A stretch of 64,000 bases of DNA from Sporolactobacillus mangiferae (GCF_023336505.1 NZ_JAMAST010000003.1:280588-344587), one strand, 5' to 3'; shown: positions 1-9,580, numbered from the stretch's first letter. Made by a program: numbers and translations. The notes: generated from the letters alone by a model not told the origin.

Positions 1-1120
1 CGGTGTCATCCGTTCGGAAGAAGGAACAGCCAACGCACTCGATGAAAACACACTGACAATTAATCTGAAAGAACCGATCGGCGTCGTCGGCCAGATCATT
101 CCCTGGAATTTCCCGTTGCTGATGGCTGCCTGGAAAATTGCACCGGCAATTGCCGCAGGCAACACAGTCGTGATCCATCCGTCCTCATCCACATCACTCA
201 GCCTGCTGGAGCTGGCTAAGCTACTTGATCAGGTACTTCCTGCCGGAGTCGTTAATGTGGTCACCGGCCGCGGTTCCGATTCAGGAGATTATATGCTTCA
301 TCATCCCGGATTTGCTAAACTGGCATTTACCGGCTCGACACAGATTGGCTATGAAGTGGCGGAAGCTGCTGCAAAACGCCTGATTCCGGCGACACTCGAA
401 CTTGGCGGCAAGTCGGCCAACATTTTCTTCGACGACGCGCCATGGGAACGTGCTCTTGAGGGTGCTCAGCTCGGCATCCTGTTTAACCAGGGTCAGGTAT
501 GCTGCGCGGGATCGCGTATCTTTGTCCAGGAAGGCATCTATGACAAATTCGTTGCCGCTCTGAAAGATGCCTTTGAAAAAGTGCAGGTCGGTCTGCCTTG
601 GGAAGACGGCGTACAAATGGGCGCTCAGGTTAACAAACGCCAGTTGGAAAAAATTCTTGAGTACGTTAAAATCGGCAAGGACGAAGGAGCAACACTTGTC
701 ACAGGCGGCCGACAGCTGACCGACAACAATCTGGATAAAGGTGTGTTCATGGCACCGACCATTCTGGCTGATGCGAATAACGATATGCGCATTGCTCAGG
801 AGGAAATCTTCGGGCCGGTAGCAACGGTGATTAAATTCAAAGATGCCAACGAGGTCATTAAACTCGCCAACCAGTCCGAATATGGTCTTGGTGGTGCTGT
901 CTGGACTCGCGACATTAACAAAGCACTGCGTGTAGCACGCGGCGTGCGCACCGGCCGTATGTGGGTCAATACGTATAATCAGCTTCCTGCGGGCGCACCG
1001 TTCGGCGGTTACAAAAAATCCGGTATCGGTCGTGAAACATATAAGAGCATTCTTGATGCCTATACACAGACCAAGAATATTTATATCAGTACAAAAGAAG
1101 CAACTGAGGGCCTGTATTAA
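1..1120 (+). CDS. Aldehyde dehydrogenase, 5'-truncated by the window edge
   Basis: NAD(P)-dependent oxidation of an aldehyde to its carboxylate, cytosolic. The frame is open from base 2, so the N-terminus lies outside the window; the first visible residues already belong to the cofactor-binding domain. Visible family signatures are the IPWNFPL segment, the glycine-rich FTGST cofactor loop, the general-base motif LELGGKSAN, and the catalytic-cysteine motif GQVCCAGSR. The C-terminal EEIFGPV and the PFGGYKKSG segment are also intact, so the visible part looks functional. Overall similarity is to acetaldehyde/betaine-aldehyde type enzymes; substrate cannot be fixed from the sequence. It is followed by its own hairpin terminator and is not co-transcribed with metY. 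Confidence 0.93.
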   Translation, partial: GVIRSEEGTANALDENTLTINLKEPIGVVGQIIPWNFPLLMAAWKIAPAIAAGNTVVIHPSSSTSLSLLELAKLLDQVLPAGVVNVVTGRGSDSGDYMLHHPGFAKLAFTGSTQIGYEVAEAAAKRLIPATLELGGKSANIFFDDAPWERALEGAQLGILFNQGQVCCAGSRIFVQEGIYDKFVAALKDAFEKVQVGLPWEDGVQMGAQVNKRQLEKILEYVKIGKDEGATLVTGGRQLTDNNLDKGVFMAPTILADANNDMRIAQEEIFGPVATVIKFKDANEVIKLANQSEYGLGGAVWTRDINKALRVARGVRTGRMWVNTYNQLPAGAPFGGYKKSGIGRETYKSILDAYTQTKNIYISTKEATEGLY

Positions 1121-1166
1121 TCAGATCAGAAACGCAGGCACAAAATCGTTCATGCGATTCCATTAC

Positions 1167-1202
1167 ATCCCGGGTGATCCAAGATCACTTGGGATTTTTT
1201 CT
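1167..1202 (+). terminator. Intrinsic terminator of the aldehyde dehydrogenase gene
   Basis: The arm ATCCCGGGTGATC pairs with GATCACTTGGGAT (two G-T wobbles) and is followed by six T, 45 bases after the stop codon. Confidence 0.85.
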
Positions 1203-1262
1203 GTAAGCATAAGAAAATTTAAAATTCAGCGGATTACAGTATAAGTGCACCGCCTGCGGCTT
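1203..1262 (-). repeat. R1 intergenic repeat, partial, inverted copy
   Basis: Reverse complement of the right half of the R1 family (cttatac.ataatccgctgaattttaaa). It is the only copy in the window in this orientation. Confidence 0.7.
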
Positions 1263-1383
1263 ATCCGCTTCCAAAATGCGTATGACAGAACATCAGAATG
1301 CATAGCCAGTGGTTGAATCACGCCGGTTGCAGATATAAAAGTATAATTTATTATTAATCTCATAAAATTACTCGTATTTATAC

Positions 1384-1412
1384 TTGACAAATAGAAGGAT
1401 CGCAGATAAACT
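1384..1412 (+). promoter_or_regulatory. Promoter of metY
   Basis: TTGACA (1384-1389), 17-base spacer, TAAACT (1407-1412), placed just upstream of the riboswitch. Confidence 0.7.
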
Positions 1413-1430
1413 TAATTCAATTAAATAAAT

Positions 1431-1530
1431 CTTATCAAGAGTGGCGGAGGGACTGGCCCGACGAAGCCCGACAACCAGCACAGCGATGTGTATGGTGTTA
1501 ATTCCAGCAGATTAAGTTCTGGCAGATAAG
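1431..1530 (+). promoter_or_regulatory. SAM-I (S-box) riboswitch aptamer
   Basis: Classic S-box signature: CTTATCAAGAG, GGCGGAGGGACTGGCCC, GAAGCCCGACAACC, the GGTGTTAATTCC strand, and a closing GGCAGATAAG that pairs with the opening CTTATC to form P1. S-adenosylmethionine binding to such leaders causes premature termination of methionine/cysteine genes, and here the downstream gene is metY. P1 strands, terminator and promoter are all present, so it is probably functional. Confidence 0.96.
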
Positions 1531-1548
1531 AAAAGCATCGGCGATAAA

Positions 1549-1587
1549 GGCTGCTTCTCCCATCATCTGCGAGAGGCAGCCTTTTTA
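1549..1587 (+). terminator. S-box regulatory terminator
   Basis: GGCTGCTTCTC pairs with GAGAGGCAGCC and is followed by TTTTT. It sits between the aptamer and metY, as expected for the expression platform. Confidence 0.92.
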
Positions 1588-1657
1588 ATCTGCGCGAACC
1601 CCCTTTCTAAGATTTTATTTAATAGAAGGAAATTTAAGAAAACAAGGAGAGATGAAC

Positions 1658-2962
1658 ATGGCAGAGGAAAGAAAGTATGGGTTTGAAACGTTGCAAGTAC
1701 ATGCAGGTCAGGTGCCCGATCCGGCAACGGGGGCGCGCGCGGTTCCAATCTATCAGACAACCTCATTTGTTTTTAAGGACGCAGATGAAGCGGCTGATTT
1801 CTTTCAATTAAAGAAGCCGGGCAATGTGTATGCGCGAATCATGAATCCGACCGAAGATGTTTTTGAGCAGCGCGTAGCTCAGCTTGAAGGTGGATCAGCA
1901 GCACTGGCAACCTCCTCAGGGCTCGCAGCCATCACCTACGCAATATTGAATGTTGCAAGCAGCGGTGATCATATCGTTTCCGCCTCCACTTTGTATGGCG
2001 GAACCTATGAACTGTTCTCAGTCACTTTGAAAAAGCTCGGCATTGATGTCACCTTTGTTGACCCAGATGATCCTGAAAATTTCCGCAATGCGATTCAACA
2101 CAATACCAAAGCCATCTACGCAGAAACGATCGGCAATCCGAAAATTAATATTCTCGACATCGAGGCCGTCGCGAACATTGCTCATGAATACAAAATTCCG
2201 CTCATTGTCGACAACACCTTCGGAACTCCTTATCTTGTTCGTCCAATCGAATACGGTGCGGATGTTGTCGTACACTCGGCAACAAAATTCATTGGCGGCC
2301 ACGGCACAGCAATCGGCGGCATTATCGTTGACGGCGGCAAATTTGACTGGGCAGCAAGCGGAAAGTTCCCCGACTTTACAACCCCTGACAAAAGTTACGG
2401 CGGCCTGATCTATGCCGACCTCGCGCCTGCTGCGTTTGCCGCTAAAGCACGCGTACAGCTGCTGCGCAATACCGGAGCAACCATCAGTCCGCAGAATGCC
2501 TTTCTGTTCCTGCAGGGACTTGAGTCTCTTTCTCTACGCGTCGAGCGTCATGTGCAGAATGCGCGAAAAGTTGCGGAATACCTGAACAACCACCCGAAAA
2601 TCACATGGGTTAATTATCCTGAATTGGAAGGAAACAAATACAGAGCGCTTGCTAAGAAATACTTCCCGAAAGGTGCCGGATCCATCTTTACATTCGGCGT
2701 CAAAGGCGGAAGAGAAGCCGGAAAAGCATTAATTAATAATGTCAAGCTCTTCTCGCTGCTGGCGAACGTTGCAGATGCAAAGTCACTGATCATCCATCCG
2801 GCAAGTACAACGCATGCTGAACTGACACCTGAAGAACAGGCAGTCACCGGCGTTACACCGGAGCTGATCCGGGTTTCCATCGGCGTTGAAACCGTTGACG
2901 ATATTATTTATGATCTGGAACAGGCACTTGCAAAAATTCCGGATACAGTAACAGCAAATTAA
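1658..2962 (+). CDS. metY: O-acetylhomoserine (thiol)-lyase, MetY type
   Basis: PLP enzyme of the Cys/Met metabolism family that makes homocysteine from O-acetyl-L-homoserine and sulfide in the cytosol. The N-terminus has the typical [11 protein letters not shown] and PIYQTTSF segments. The PLP lysine lies in [11 protein letters not shown] at about residue 210, and SGLAAI is the phosphate-binding stretch. About 434 residues, normal for the family. An ATG six bases upstream (1652) is almost touching the ribosome-binding site AAGGAGA, so the ATG at 1658 with 7-base spacing is preferred. Transcription is controlled by the S-box leader, which fits a methionine-biosynthetic role. It stands alone and ends in a strong terminator. 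Confidence 0.96.
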   Translation: MAEERKYGFETLQVHAGQVPDPATGARAVPIYQTTSFVFKDADEAADFFQLKKPGNVYARIMNPTEDVFEQRVAQLEGGSAALATSSGLAAITYAILNVASSGDHIVSASTLYGGTYELFSVTLKKLGIDVTFVDPDDPENFRNAIQHNTKAIYAETIGNPKINILDIEAVANIAHEYKIPLIVDNTFGTPYLVRPIEYGADVVVHSATKFIGGHGTAIGGIIVDGGKFDWAASGKFPDFTTPDKSYGGLIYADLAPAAFAAKARVQLLRNTGATISPQNAFLFLQGLESLSLRVERHVQNARKVAEYLNNHPKITWVNYPELEGNKYRALAKKYFPKGAGSIFTFGVKGGREAGKALINNVKLFSLLANVADAKSLIIHPASTTHAELTPEEQAVTGVTPELIRVSIGVETVDDIIYDLEQALAKIPDTVTAN

Positions 2963-3005
2963 ACAGAGAAAATAATTGTGTTAAAAAGCGGGGGTTAATG
3001 ATTCA

Positions 3006-3060
3006 AGAGGGCGTCTCAAAAGTCGGAATCTGACGATGAGGCACCCTCTTTTACTTTTTT
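3006..3060 (+). terminator. Intrinsic terminator of metY
   Basis: AGAGGGCGTCTCA pairs with TGAGGCACCCTCT (one mismatch), followed by a T-rich run. The opposite strand has no T tract, so it serves metY rather than ndh. Confidence 0.85.
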
Positions 3061-3099
3061 GTAAATCAATATTTTTAATATACCTGCCCTTTCATATAC

Positions 3100-4302
3100 T
3101 CATTTTATAAGACTGAACCTTCCTTTTTTAATCATCGTTTCCACGCCGCCGATTTTGGCCAGCGCACGATTCTCAATCACTTTTTTCATGATTGATGCCG
3201 GACGGCCCTTCAGCTTCCGCCCCATCACCTCTCCAACCGCATCGTTTTTCCCCAATGAGCAGACCGTCCCTTTATAATTATAGACAAATGGTTTCGTCGG
3301 GTTGCCATGCAGCATTGCGTTCAGATTATAGGCTGCGCAGTCCGCCTGCTGCAACGCAATCTGCGCCGTGGTCGGATACGGACGCCCGCTTTGCGGATTG
3401 ATCACTGCCGAGCAGTCACCAATGATTAATATTTCCGAGTGCCCTTGTACAGAAAGATCGCGGTTAACCGTTACGCGTCCGCGCCGCTGATTGAACCCGG
3501 AAGCTGCAACAACTGAGCTGCCGCTGACGCCTCCTGTCCAGACAAATGTACCAGCCTGTATGGATTGGATCTGGTCATCCGTTCGGTAATCAATCCGCCC
3601 TTCGTCAACACTCGCGACTCTTCCGATGACAAATGCGACACCGCGACTGCTTAATCTGCCTGCCCCATACTCCGCCAGACGGCGGTGAAACATCGGCAGC
3701 GCATTGGGCGTCGGCTCAATACAGATGATCCGTACCAGATTCTTATCGATGTGATAGCGTTCAATAAGTGCGGGCATTCGATTCGTCAGTTCACCGAGAA
3801 ATTCAAAGCTTGTAAATCCTGCACCACCAACAACAATAACCAAGTGTTCCAATCGATGATCCTCGGTCCATTTTTCGAATTGTTCTTCGATGTGCGCTCT
3901 GATTTTTGTAACAGAAGGAATATCAGAAATAAACAGGCCATAATGTTCCATGCCCTGAATGCCGAACAGTTCCGGTTCAAAACCAAGACTGATCAACAGA
4001 TAATCGTAGGAAACCGGGGCATGGTTTTTGAGCAGAACACGCCGCTTCTCCGGCTCGACGCATACCACTACATCCTGAATAAATGACGTCTGGCTGCGGT
4101 CAACGACCAGATCAAGCGAATAGCATATTTCGTCGGCATTTGAGGTACCTGCCGCAACCTCATGCAGCGCGGTCGTCTCACAATGATAATCATTTTTATC
4201 AATGAGCATTAACTCAGCGTCCGGCCTTATTTTTTGAAGCTTTTTCAACGTGCGAAGTCCTCCGTAACCTGCTCCTAAAATAACGATCCGCTTTTTACTC
4301 AT
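3100..4302 (-). CDS. ndh: Type II NADH dehydrogenase (NDH-2)
   Basis: Single-subunit, non-proton-pumping NADH:quinone oxidoreductase bound to the inner face of the membrane. An N-terminal FAD Rossmann motif GAGYGG occurs near residue 10. A second dinucleotide fold (VIVVGGAGFTSFE, about residue 155) binds NADH, and a conserved IIGDCSA precedes the C-terminal membrane-associating part. 400 residues, normal for the family. An ATG at 4326 gives a longer frame, but AAGGAG ends nine bases before the ATG at 4302 and the conserved fold starts there. The promoter overlaps a near-perfect cre box, suggesting carbon-catabolite control. In a fermentative organism it would recycle NADH and reduce quinone. 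Confidence 0.92.
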   Translation of the reverse strand: MSKKRIVILGAGYGGLRTLKKLQKIRPDAELMLIDKNDYHCETTALHEVAAGTSNADEICYSLDLVVDRSQTSFIQDVVVCVEPEKRRVLLKNHAPVSYDYLLISLGFEPELFGIQGMEHYGLFISDIPSVTKIRAHIEEQFEKWTEDHRLEHLVIVVGGAGFTSFEFLGELTNRMPALIERYHIDKNLVRIICIEPTPNALPMFHRRLAEYGAGRLSSRGVAFVIGRVASVDEGRIDYRTDDQIQSIQAGTFVWTGGVSGSSVVAASGFNQRRGRVTVNRDLSVQGHSEILIIGDCSAVINPQSGRPYPTTAQIALQQADCAAYNLNAMLHGNPTKPFVYNYKGTVCSLGKNDAVGEVMGRKLKGRPASIMKKVIENRALAKIGGVETMIKKGRFSLIK

Positions 4303-4363
4303 CTTCACACACTCCTTTTCGGACATAAATGTTCGTCACAATTTGTTCACATTTCTCTTCTTT

Positions 4364-4392
4364 ATTGTAACTCAATATGTAACCGCTTACAA
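4364..4392 (-). promoter_or_regulatory. ndh promoter overlapped by a cre box
   Basis: On the minus strand, TTGTAA (4392-4387), 17-base spacer, TACAAT (4369-4364). The cre-like 14-mer TGTAAGCGGTTACA covers 4391-4378, overlapping the -35 and spacer, the usual place for CcpA repression. Confidence 0.65.
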
Positions 4393-4403
4393 ATGTGTAT
4401 TTT

Positions 4404-4491
4404 AGAAAACTTGGCTTAGCCAGGTCTCTGGCGAAGGCAAAGATACCGTCGCACTTATACGATAATCCGCTGAATTTTAAACTTTCTTATA
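4404..4491 (+). repeat. R1 intergenic repeat, full copy
   Basis: Bipartite element: a left hairpin around cttggcttagccagg.ctctggcgaaggcaaag and a right AT-rich half (cttatac.ataatccgctgaattttaaactttcttat). One of two direct copies that bracket the tRNA gene. Confidence 0.85.
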
Positions 4492-4623
4492 AAAAAGATG
4501 TGCTGAACGGACTATCGGAACGTTTGCACGCTTACCGCATATAAGCACTTATTTTCGAAGCACACAGCAAAACAAGGATGCCTCGCAGTCAAAAAGACCG
4601 CTGAGACACCCCTGTTTCATTCA

Positions 4624-4695
4624 GAGGGCGTACGGGAATTGAACCCGCGATCATGGAATGAGAATCCATTGGCTTAACCACTTGCCCAACGCCCT
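4624..4695 (-). tRNA. tRNA-Glu, anticodon CTC
   Basis: Read on the minus strand, the acceptor arm AGGGCGT pairs with ACGCCCT (7 bp). The D-arm is GGC/GCC, the anticodon stem ATGGA/TCCAT has loop TTCTCAT (anticodon CTC, codon GAG), and the T-arm carries GTTCAATTC. CCA is not encoded. The base after the acceptor is C, an unusual discriminator for glutamate. It is a single tRNA outside any cluster, bracketed by two direct R1 copies. Confidence 0.85.
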
Positions 4696-4719
4696 ATATT
4701 CATCATGCCTGTTAGAGCA

Positions 4720-4806
4720 CCTGGCTTTGCCAAACCTCTGGCGAAGGCAAAGACCGTAGTTGCACTTATACTATAATCCGCTAAATTTTAAACTTTCTTA
4801 TAGTAC
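4720..4806 (+). repeat. R1 intergenic repeat, full copy
   Basis: ctggctttgccaaacctctggcgaaggcaaaga left half and cttatactataatccgctaaattttaaactttcttatag right half. Same orientation as the copy at 4404. Confidence 0.88.
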
Positions 4807-4956
4807 AAGAACAAATGATCCGCTTATTTGGCACGAGAACTAGTATAGCACAAAATCGACAGTTTTTTCAAGTATATAATGCCACAAAGTACGATCTCTC
4901 AAAATGTCTGACTTCTGAGAAGGGTGAAATCGTCATCAAATGAAAAAACAGGCACT

Positions 4957-5613
4957 TCATTCATTGATTTCCGCAATAATCCTGATTCCTGAGCTGGCAC
5001 CGATTCGCGAGGCACCGGCGGCAATCATCGCTTCCGCTTCTTTTTTTGAGTGAATACCGCCGGCCGCTTTAACCCCGATTGCGTCACCAACCGTCTGGCG
5101 CATCAGAGCGACGTCCTCGCTTGTCGCGCCTCCTGTTGAGAACCCGGTTGAGGTCTTCACATAATCAGCACCCGCCCGAACGGCAAGCTGACAGGCACGC
5201 ACTTTTTCTTCATTAGTAAGCAGGCAGGCTTCAATGATGACTTTGACTAGCGCACGCTTTTGTGCCGCCCGCACAACTGCGCGAATATCCGCCTCAACAG
5301 TCCTTTCATCGCCGCTTTTCAGAGCACCAATGTTGATCACCATATCCACTTCATCAGCACCTTTTTCAATCGCGTCTTTCGTCTCAAAAGCCTTGGTTTC
5401 GCTTGTTTCGGCACCAAGAGGAAAACCGATGACCGTGCACACCTTGACATTCGAGCCACTCAGCTGCTTTACGGCCAAAGGCACCCAGTATGGATTGACA
5501 CAAACAGAAGCAAAGCCGAATTTTTTTGCCTCTCCTGTTAATTTAAGAATATCTGCCTGATCAGCGTTCGGTTTGAGCGCAGTGTGATCAATATATTTTG
5601 CGAGGTCTTTCAT
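4957..5613 (-). CDS. deoC: Deoxyribose-phosphate aldolase
   Basis: Cleaves 2-deoxyribose-5-phosphate to glyceraldehyde-3-phosphate and acetaldehyde, the last step of deoxynucleoside catabolism. Class I aldolase barrel of 218 residues. The Schiff-base lysine is K153 in [11 protein letters not shown], and the proton-relay lysine is K182 in GVKAAGGI; the DHT motif near residue 10 and the EVDMVINIG segment are also present. Last gene of the deoB-pdp-deoC operon, about 20 bases after pdp with its own ribosome-binding site. The acetaldehyde it makes could feed aldehyde dehydrogenases such as the one at the window start, but that link is inference. Confidence 0.96.
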   Translation of the reverse strand: MKDLAKYIDHTALKPNADQADILKLTGEAKKFGFASVCVNPYWVPLAVKQLSGSNVKVCTVIGFPLGAETSETKAFETKDAIEKGADEVDMVINIGALKSGDERTVEADIRAVVRAAQKRALVKVIIEACLLTNEEKVRACQLAVRAGADYVKTSTGFSTGGATSEDVALMRQTVGDAIGVKAAGGIHSKKEAEAMIAAGASRIGASSGIRIIAEINE

Positions 5614-5637
5614 TTTGTTGGCTCCTTTAATTTCGAA

Positions 5638-6936
5638 TCATTCAATGATTTTATGGATAAGTGCCGGTCTGCTTGCCTGATCAGCCAATCTGATGGCTGT
5701 GTTCAATAGTCTGACAACATGTGCGACATCTTTCGAGTCTGAATGTATGGTCAGCAATGGCTCATCCTTGGCCACAGAATCCCCGACCTTTTTGTGCAGC
5801 ACGATACCCGTTGCATGATTGATCTGCTCTTCTTTAGTCGCCCGTCCGGCCCCGAGAAGCATCGCTGCCAGTCCAATCTGATCTGCTTTCATTTCCGCAA
5901 TGACACCGCTTGATCGCGCCGGAAGCTCGATTTGGTATTTGGCCTGTGGCAGTCTCTCAGGATGATCAGCAACACTCGGGTCACCGCCCTGATTTTCAAT
6001 GAACTGCCTGAATTTGTCAAAAGCCCTGCCCTGATCCAGCGCCTGCTCCAACAGCAGTCTCGCTTCCTGACGCGTCTTTGCACGTTCTGCGAAAACAACC
6101 ATGCGGCTGCCAAGCTCCAGTACAAGTTCCTTCAGATCCTCAGGTCCATGGCCACGCAGCGTGTCAATCGCTTCTTTGACTTCAAGTGCGTTGCCGATCG
6201 CAAAGCCGAGTGGCTGTGACATGTCGGTAATGACCGCTGCTGTTTTCCGCCCGACACGGATCCCGATTCGAACCATTGTCTCCGCCAGACGTATGGCGTC
6301 TCTTTCACTTTTCATAAATGCTCCAGATCCGCAGGTGACTTCAAGGACAATGGCATCGGCACCCGCCGCAATCTTTTTGCTCATTACTGAACTTGCAATC
6401 AACGGAATGGATTCAATTGATCCGCTGACGTCCCGTAAGGCATATAGTTTCTTGTCCGCAGGAACCAGATCGCCACTCTGCCCGATCACGGCAATTTGAT
6501 CACGATTCACGTGATCGATAAACTGAAGACCATCCATCTCTACGGAGAATCCGGAAATGGACTCAAGCTTATCAAGTGTTCCCCCGGTAAATCCGAGACC
6601 GCGTCCACTCATCTTGGCCACCGGTACATTGACCGAGGCAACAAGTGGTGCGAGTACCAGCGTCGTTGTGTCACCCACACCACCCGTCGAATGTTTATCA
6701 ACCTTAAGCCCGGCAATCGGAGACAGATCCACGGTATCGCCCGAGTCCACCATCGCACGCGTCAGCGCAGCAATCTCCGAATCGTTCATATCCCTGAAGT
6801 AAATGGCCATCGCAAGGGCGCTTGCCTGATAATCCGGAATGGTTCCATGTGTATAGCCTTCGATAAAAAAACGGATTTCTTCATCCGTTAAGGCTATCCC
6901 ATCTCTTTTTTTGGTAATGATATCAACCATTCGCAT
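5638..6936 (-). CDS. pdp: Pyrimidine-nucleoside phosphorylase
   Basis: Phosphorolysis of uridine and thymidine/deoxyuridine to base plus (deoxy)ribose-1-phosphate. Thymidine-phosphorylase fold: an alpha N-terminal domain, the phosphate-site motif [10 protein letters not shown] at about residues 80-89, [13 protein letters not shown], and a C-terminal ligand domain ([12 protein letters not shown]). A GTG at 6939 and ATGs at 6936 and 6930 are possible starts. The ATG at 6936 sits 6 bases from GAGGTGA and is preferred. It starts about 10 bases after deoB, so the two are probably translationally coupled. Confidence 0.95.
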   Translation of the reverse strand: MRMVDIITKKRDGIALTDEEIRFFIEGYTHGTIPDYQASALAMAIYFRDMNDSEIAALTRAMVDSGDTVDLSPIAGLKVDKHSTGGVGDTTTLVLAPLVASVNVPVAKMSGRGLGFTGGTLDKLESISGFSVEMDGLQFIDHVNRDQIAVIGQSGDLVPADKKLYALRDVSGSIESIPLIASSVMSKKIAAGADAIVLEVTCGSGAFMKSERDAIRLAETMVRIGIRVGRKTAAVITDMSQPLGFAIGNALEVKEAIDTLRGHGPEDLKELVLELGSRMVVFAERAKTRQEARLLLEQALDQGRAFDKFRQFIENQGGDPSVADHPERLPQAKYQIELPARSSGVIAEMKADQIGLAAMLLGAGRATKEEQINHATGIVLHKKVGDSVAKDEPLLTIHSDSKDVAHVVRLLNTAIRLADQASRPALIHKIIE

Positions 6937-6947
6937 CACGCATCACC

Positions 6948-8141
6948 TCAGTTTAAAGCGTTTAAAAAACTCTCACCAACTTCAGGTTTTTCTGTATTAA
7001 AATTGGCGGCCACCGTTGCGCCGATGTCCGCAAAGGTCTGGCGAACCGGAAGCGCTCTGCCGATGGTAAAAGACGGTGAATAAACAAGCAGGGGCACAAA
7101 TTCTCGCGTATGATCTGTGCCACGAAAGCCCGGATCATTGCCATGGTCCGCTGTGATCATCAGTAAATCATTCGCATTCAATTTTGGAAGTGCCTCACCG
7201 AGCTGACGGTCGAACGATTCGAGTGCCCTGCCGAAAAGTACGGGCTGCCGGCGATGCCCATACTTCGCATCAAAGTCAACGAGATTGGTAAAACTGAGCC
7301 CGTGAAAATCGCGATCAAGCAGACGAATAAAATGATTCATCCCATCCTCATTGCTGATCGTGTGCCAGCCCTCAGAGATGCCCTGCCCGCTGAAAATATC
7401 ATTGATCTTCCCGACAGCCAGCGTATCCAGACCGGCATGCTGCAGAAAATCAAGTACCGTTGATTTCGGAGGTACGAGCGTCAGATCGCGGCGATTGGCC
7501 GTCCGTTCAAAGGTCGGCGCGCTGTCGCCGATGTACGGGCGGGCAATGACACGGCCGAGATGATAGGGTTCGTTAATCGTCAGTTTGCGTGCATAGTCAC
7601 AAATTTTATATAATTCTTCAAGCGGGATCACCGCTTCATGAGCGGCAATCTGCAGCACCGAATCTCCGGATGTGTACACGATCAGTTCACCCGTTTTCAT
7701 CTGGCGCTCGCCAAATTTCTTGATAATTTCCGTCCCGCTTGCCGGCTTGTTCCATATGATTCTGCGGCCGCTGAACGCCTCTATTTTCCCAATCAGTTCA
7801 TCGGGAAATCCATTGGGGAACGTATGAAGCGGTGTCGTTACCGGCAGCCCCATCATCTCCCAGTGTCCGTCCATACTGTCTTTGCCTGCGGAAATTTCAT
7901 GCATTTTCGTATAATAAGCGAATGGCTTCTGCTGAACCGGAACACCCTGAATCGGATTTTCCGGACGGATATTAGACAGGCCGAGTTTTGCTAAATGAGG
8001 GATCAGAAGCCCATTCATTGCCTCGCCCGTATGACCTAAGGTATCGCAGCCTTCATCACCATATTTCGCGGCATCGGTTGCTTCACCGATGCCCACCGAA
8101 TCCAGCACGATGATATGAATTCGTTTAAATCGTTCGTTCAT
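6948..8141 (-). CDS. deoB: Phosphopentomutase
   Basis: Interconverts (deoxy)ribose-1-phosphate and -5-phosphate, linking nucleoside phosphorylases to deoC. Alkaline-phosphatase-superfamily metalloenzyme of 397 residues: the N-terminal metal site VLDSVGIGE with D14, nucleophile region [22 protein letters not shown], and the C-terminal metal ligands in [10 protein letters not shown] and GTDHTREF. The frame is open further upstream to 8198, but AGGAGG lies just before the ATG at 8141, which also matches the family N-terminus. First gene of the operon; no clear -35/-10 pair was found upstream. Confidence 0.96.
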   Translation of the reverse strand: MNERFKRIHIIVLDSVGIGEATDAAKYGDEGCDTLGHTGEAMNGLLIPHLAKLGLSNIRPENPIQGVPVQQKPFAYYTKMHEISAGKDSMDGHWEMMGLPVTTPLHTFPNGFPDELIGKIEAFSGRRIIWNKPASGTEIIKKFGERQMKTGELIVYTSGDSVLQIAAHEAVIPLEELYKICDYARKLTINEPYHLGRVIARPYIGDSAPTFERTANRRDLTLVPPKSTVLDFLQHAGLDTLAVGKINDIFSGQGISEGWHTISNEDGMNHFIRLLDRDFHGLSFTNLVDFDAKYGHRRQPVLFGRALESFDRQLGEALPKLNANDLLMITADHGNDPGFRGTDHTREFVPLLVYSPSFTIGRALPVRQTFADIGATVAANFNTEKPEVGESFLNALN

Positions 8142-8273
8142 TATGTCCTCCTGTAAGCGAAACGTGTTCGGAGTTTTTTGGAAAAATCTATACTTCATTT
8201 TACCCCATCACACAGAAAGCCGCAAAAAACTTCGGAAGCAGACGCCTGACAAGACGCAATCCGAAATTTTTTT

Positions 8274-8345
8274 TAGAAAACTTGCCTTTGCCAAGTCTCT
8301 GGCGAAGGCAAAGATCTCGTTGCACTTGATTTGACAATTCAAGAG
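8274..8345 (+). repeat. R1 intergenic repeat, variant right half
   Basis: Left hairpin cttgcctttgccaagtctctggcgaaggcaaag is canonical. The right half differs (ttgcacttgatttgacaattcaagag) and matches the copy at 29753, so two right-half subtypes exist. Confidence 0.8.
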
Positions 8346-8373
8346 TATTAAAAAACCGGGTGAAGCACCCGGT
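8346..8373 (-). terminator. Intrinsic terminator downstream of the panE-like gene
   Basis: Minus-strand ACCGGGTG / CACCCGGT stem with a three-base loop, followed by six T on the minus strand. Confidence 0.8.
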
Positions 8374-8403
8374 CATTGATCGCAACACTGTCATCATTTG
8401 AGT

Positions 8404-8441
8404 GCGATTTACCGGCCATTCAGCATGATTTACCGGTCATC
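8404..8441. repeat. R3 21-bp tandem repeat, two units
   Basis: TTACCGGCCATT (8409) and TTACCGGTCATC (8430), 21 bases apart. Same units as the array at 33578-33656. Confidence 0.6.
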
Positions 8442-8496
8442 GCTCGCTTTCACAGTTTTCCACCAGCGTTTTTGGTCTATTTATTTTGTTGGCATT

Positions 8497-8585
8497 GGCG
8501 CTGCGGCTGCTCGCTTGTCGCGGGTGCACGCACCGCGATCCTCCTCGGGCAAGCTGGAATCTGCGGTGTCCCCTATCCCTCAAGC
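8497..8585. repeat. R2 GC-rich intergenic repeat
   Basis: ctgcggctgctcgcttgtcgcgggtgcac... followed by gatcctcctcgggcaagctggaatctgcgg. Closely related to 13373-13475. It resembles GC-rich palindromic repeats that I recall as common between genes in Bacillales. Confidence 0.6.
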
Positions 8586-8626
8586 ATGTCATGGATGTTT
8601 CTTATCTTGTTAGAACACTTTTTAAA

Positions 8627-9580
8627 TTATTCCTCGTTATATTTTCTTGACTCTTCTTTAAGATGAACAAGGTCTACAAGCATGGAATGGTACGGTGCCT
8701 CCAGACCATGTTTCTCCGCCAGACGGACAATCGCACCATTAATATAATCGACTTCAGTCGGCCGGTTCGTGCTCATGTCCTGGTGCATCGACGGATAGTG
8801 AAGCGGATTCCCCACTTCCGATACATACATGACTTGCTCAACCAGTTCGTCTCTGGTCACTTCCATCTTGAATCCTTCGGCATCAATGGCTTCATAAGCT
8901 TCATAAATCAGCTTGCGTGACATTTCCTTCGCATTTTTATATGCAGCAAACTGTCCCATTTTTATGTTCATCAGTGTGCAGAGCGTGTTGACAACCGAAT
9001 TGAAAACAAGCTTGGTCCAGACCGTACCCATGTAGTCTTTCTGAACGGTCGGATGCATCAATGCCTTCTCCATTTCTGCTGCAACCTTGTAGATAAAGTC
9101 ATTCGGCTCACCTTCAACCCGAACAATATGCACATGTCCACCGCCGCGCTTGCCGATGAAATCGACCTTGCCCGGTCCCTTCATGACGGTTGCGATCATT
9201 GCCGTTCCCGCAATAATATGTGTACGCGGAACAAACCGGGCAATGTATTCAGCACCGCCGAAACCGTTCTGATTCGTCAGTACGTACGTCTGTTCACTAA
9301 TAAAGTGTTGACACCTTTCCATCGTTTCAACTGTATGCATGTCTTTAACAAAAACAATCGCAAGCTCCGGAGTTTCATGATAGTCCTCCGGATAACTGAT
9401 ACTGACTTTGACAAAACGCTCATCCTTACCGTCCCGCCAGACATGCACACCGCCATTTTTCCTGATCTCTTCTACATTGGGTTCCCATGTATCTACGAAA
9501 TGCACGTCATTCCCTGCTTCCTGAAGAAGCACACCATACCTTAATCCCATCGCACCTGCACCAATCACGACAATCTTCAT
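8627..9580 (-). CDS. Ketopantoate reductase family protein (ApbA/PanE)
   Basis: Probable NADPH-dependent 2-dehydropantoate 2-reductase, the enzyme that supplies pantoate for CoA. N-terminal Rossmann motif GAGAMGLRYG near residue 8, then the VKDMHTVETM segment, TNQNGFGGAEYI, and the helical C-terminal dimer domain with the active-site WTKLVFNSVVNTLCTL lysine/asparagine region. 317 residues. The frame extends 45 codons upstream (to 9715), but AAGGAGA stands before the ATG at 9580 and the Rossmann fold begins there. The true 5' leader is about 280 bases and highly structured (separate entry). Paralogs acting on other 2-oxoacids exist, so substrate is not certain. Single-gene unit. Confidence 0.85.
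   Translation of the reverse strand: MKIVVIGAGAMGLRYGVLLQEAGNDVHFVDTWEPNVEEIRKNGGVHVWRDGKDERFVKVSISYPEDYHETPELAIVFVKDMHTVETMERCQHFISEQTYVLTNQNGFGGAEYIARFVPRTHIIAGTAMIATVMKGPGKVDFIGKRGGGHVHIVRVEGEPNDFIYKVAAEMEKALMHPTVQKDYMGTVWTKLVFNSVVNTLCTLMNIKMGQFAAYKNAKEMSRKLIYEAYEAIDAEGFKMEVTRDELVEQVMYVSEVGNPLHYPSMHQDMSTNRPTEVDYINGAIVRLAEKHGLEAPYHSMLVDLVHLKEESRKYNEE

Noticed and set aside
4333..4360. Rex box at ndh
   Set aside because: TGTGA half-sites are direct, not inverted, so the sequence does not fit the Rex palindrome.
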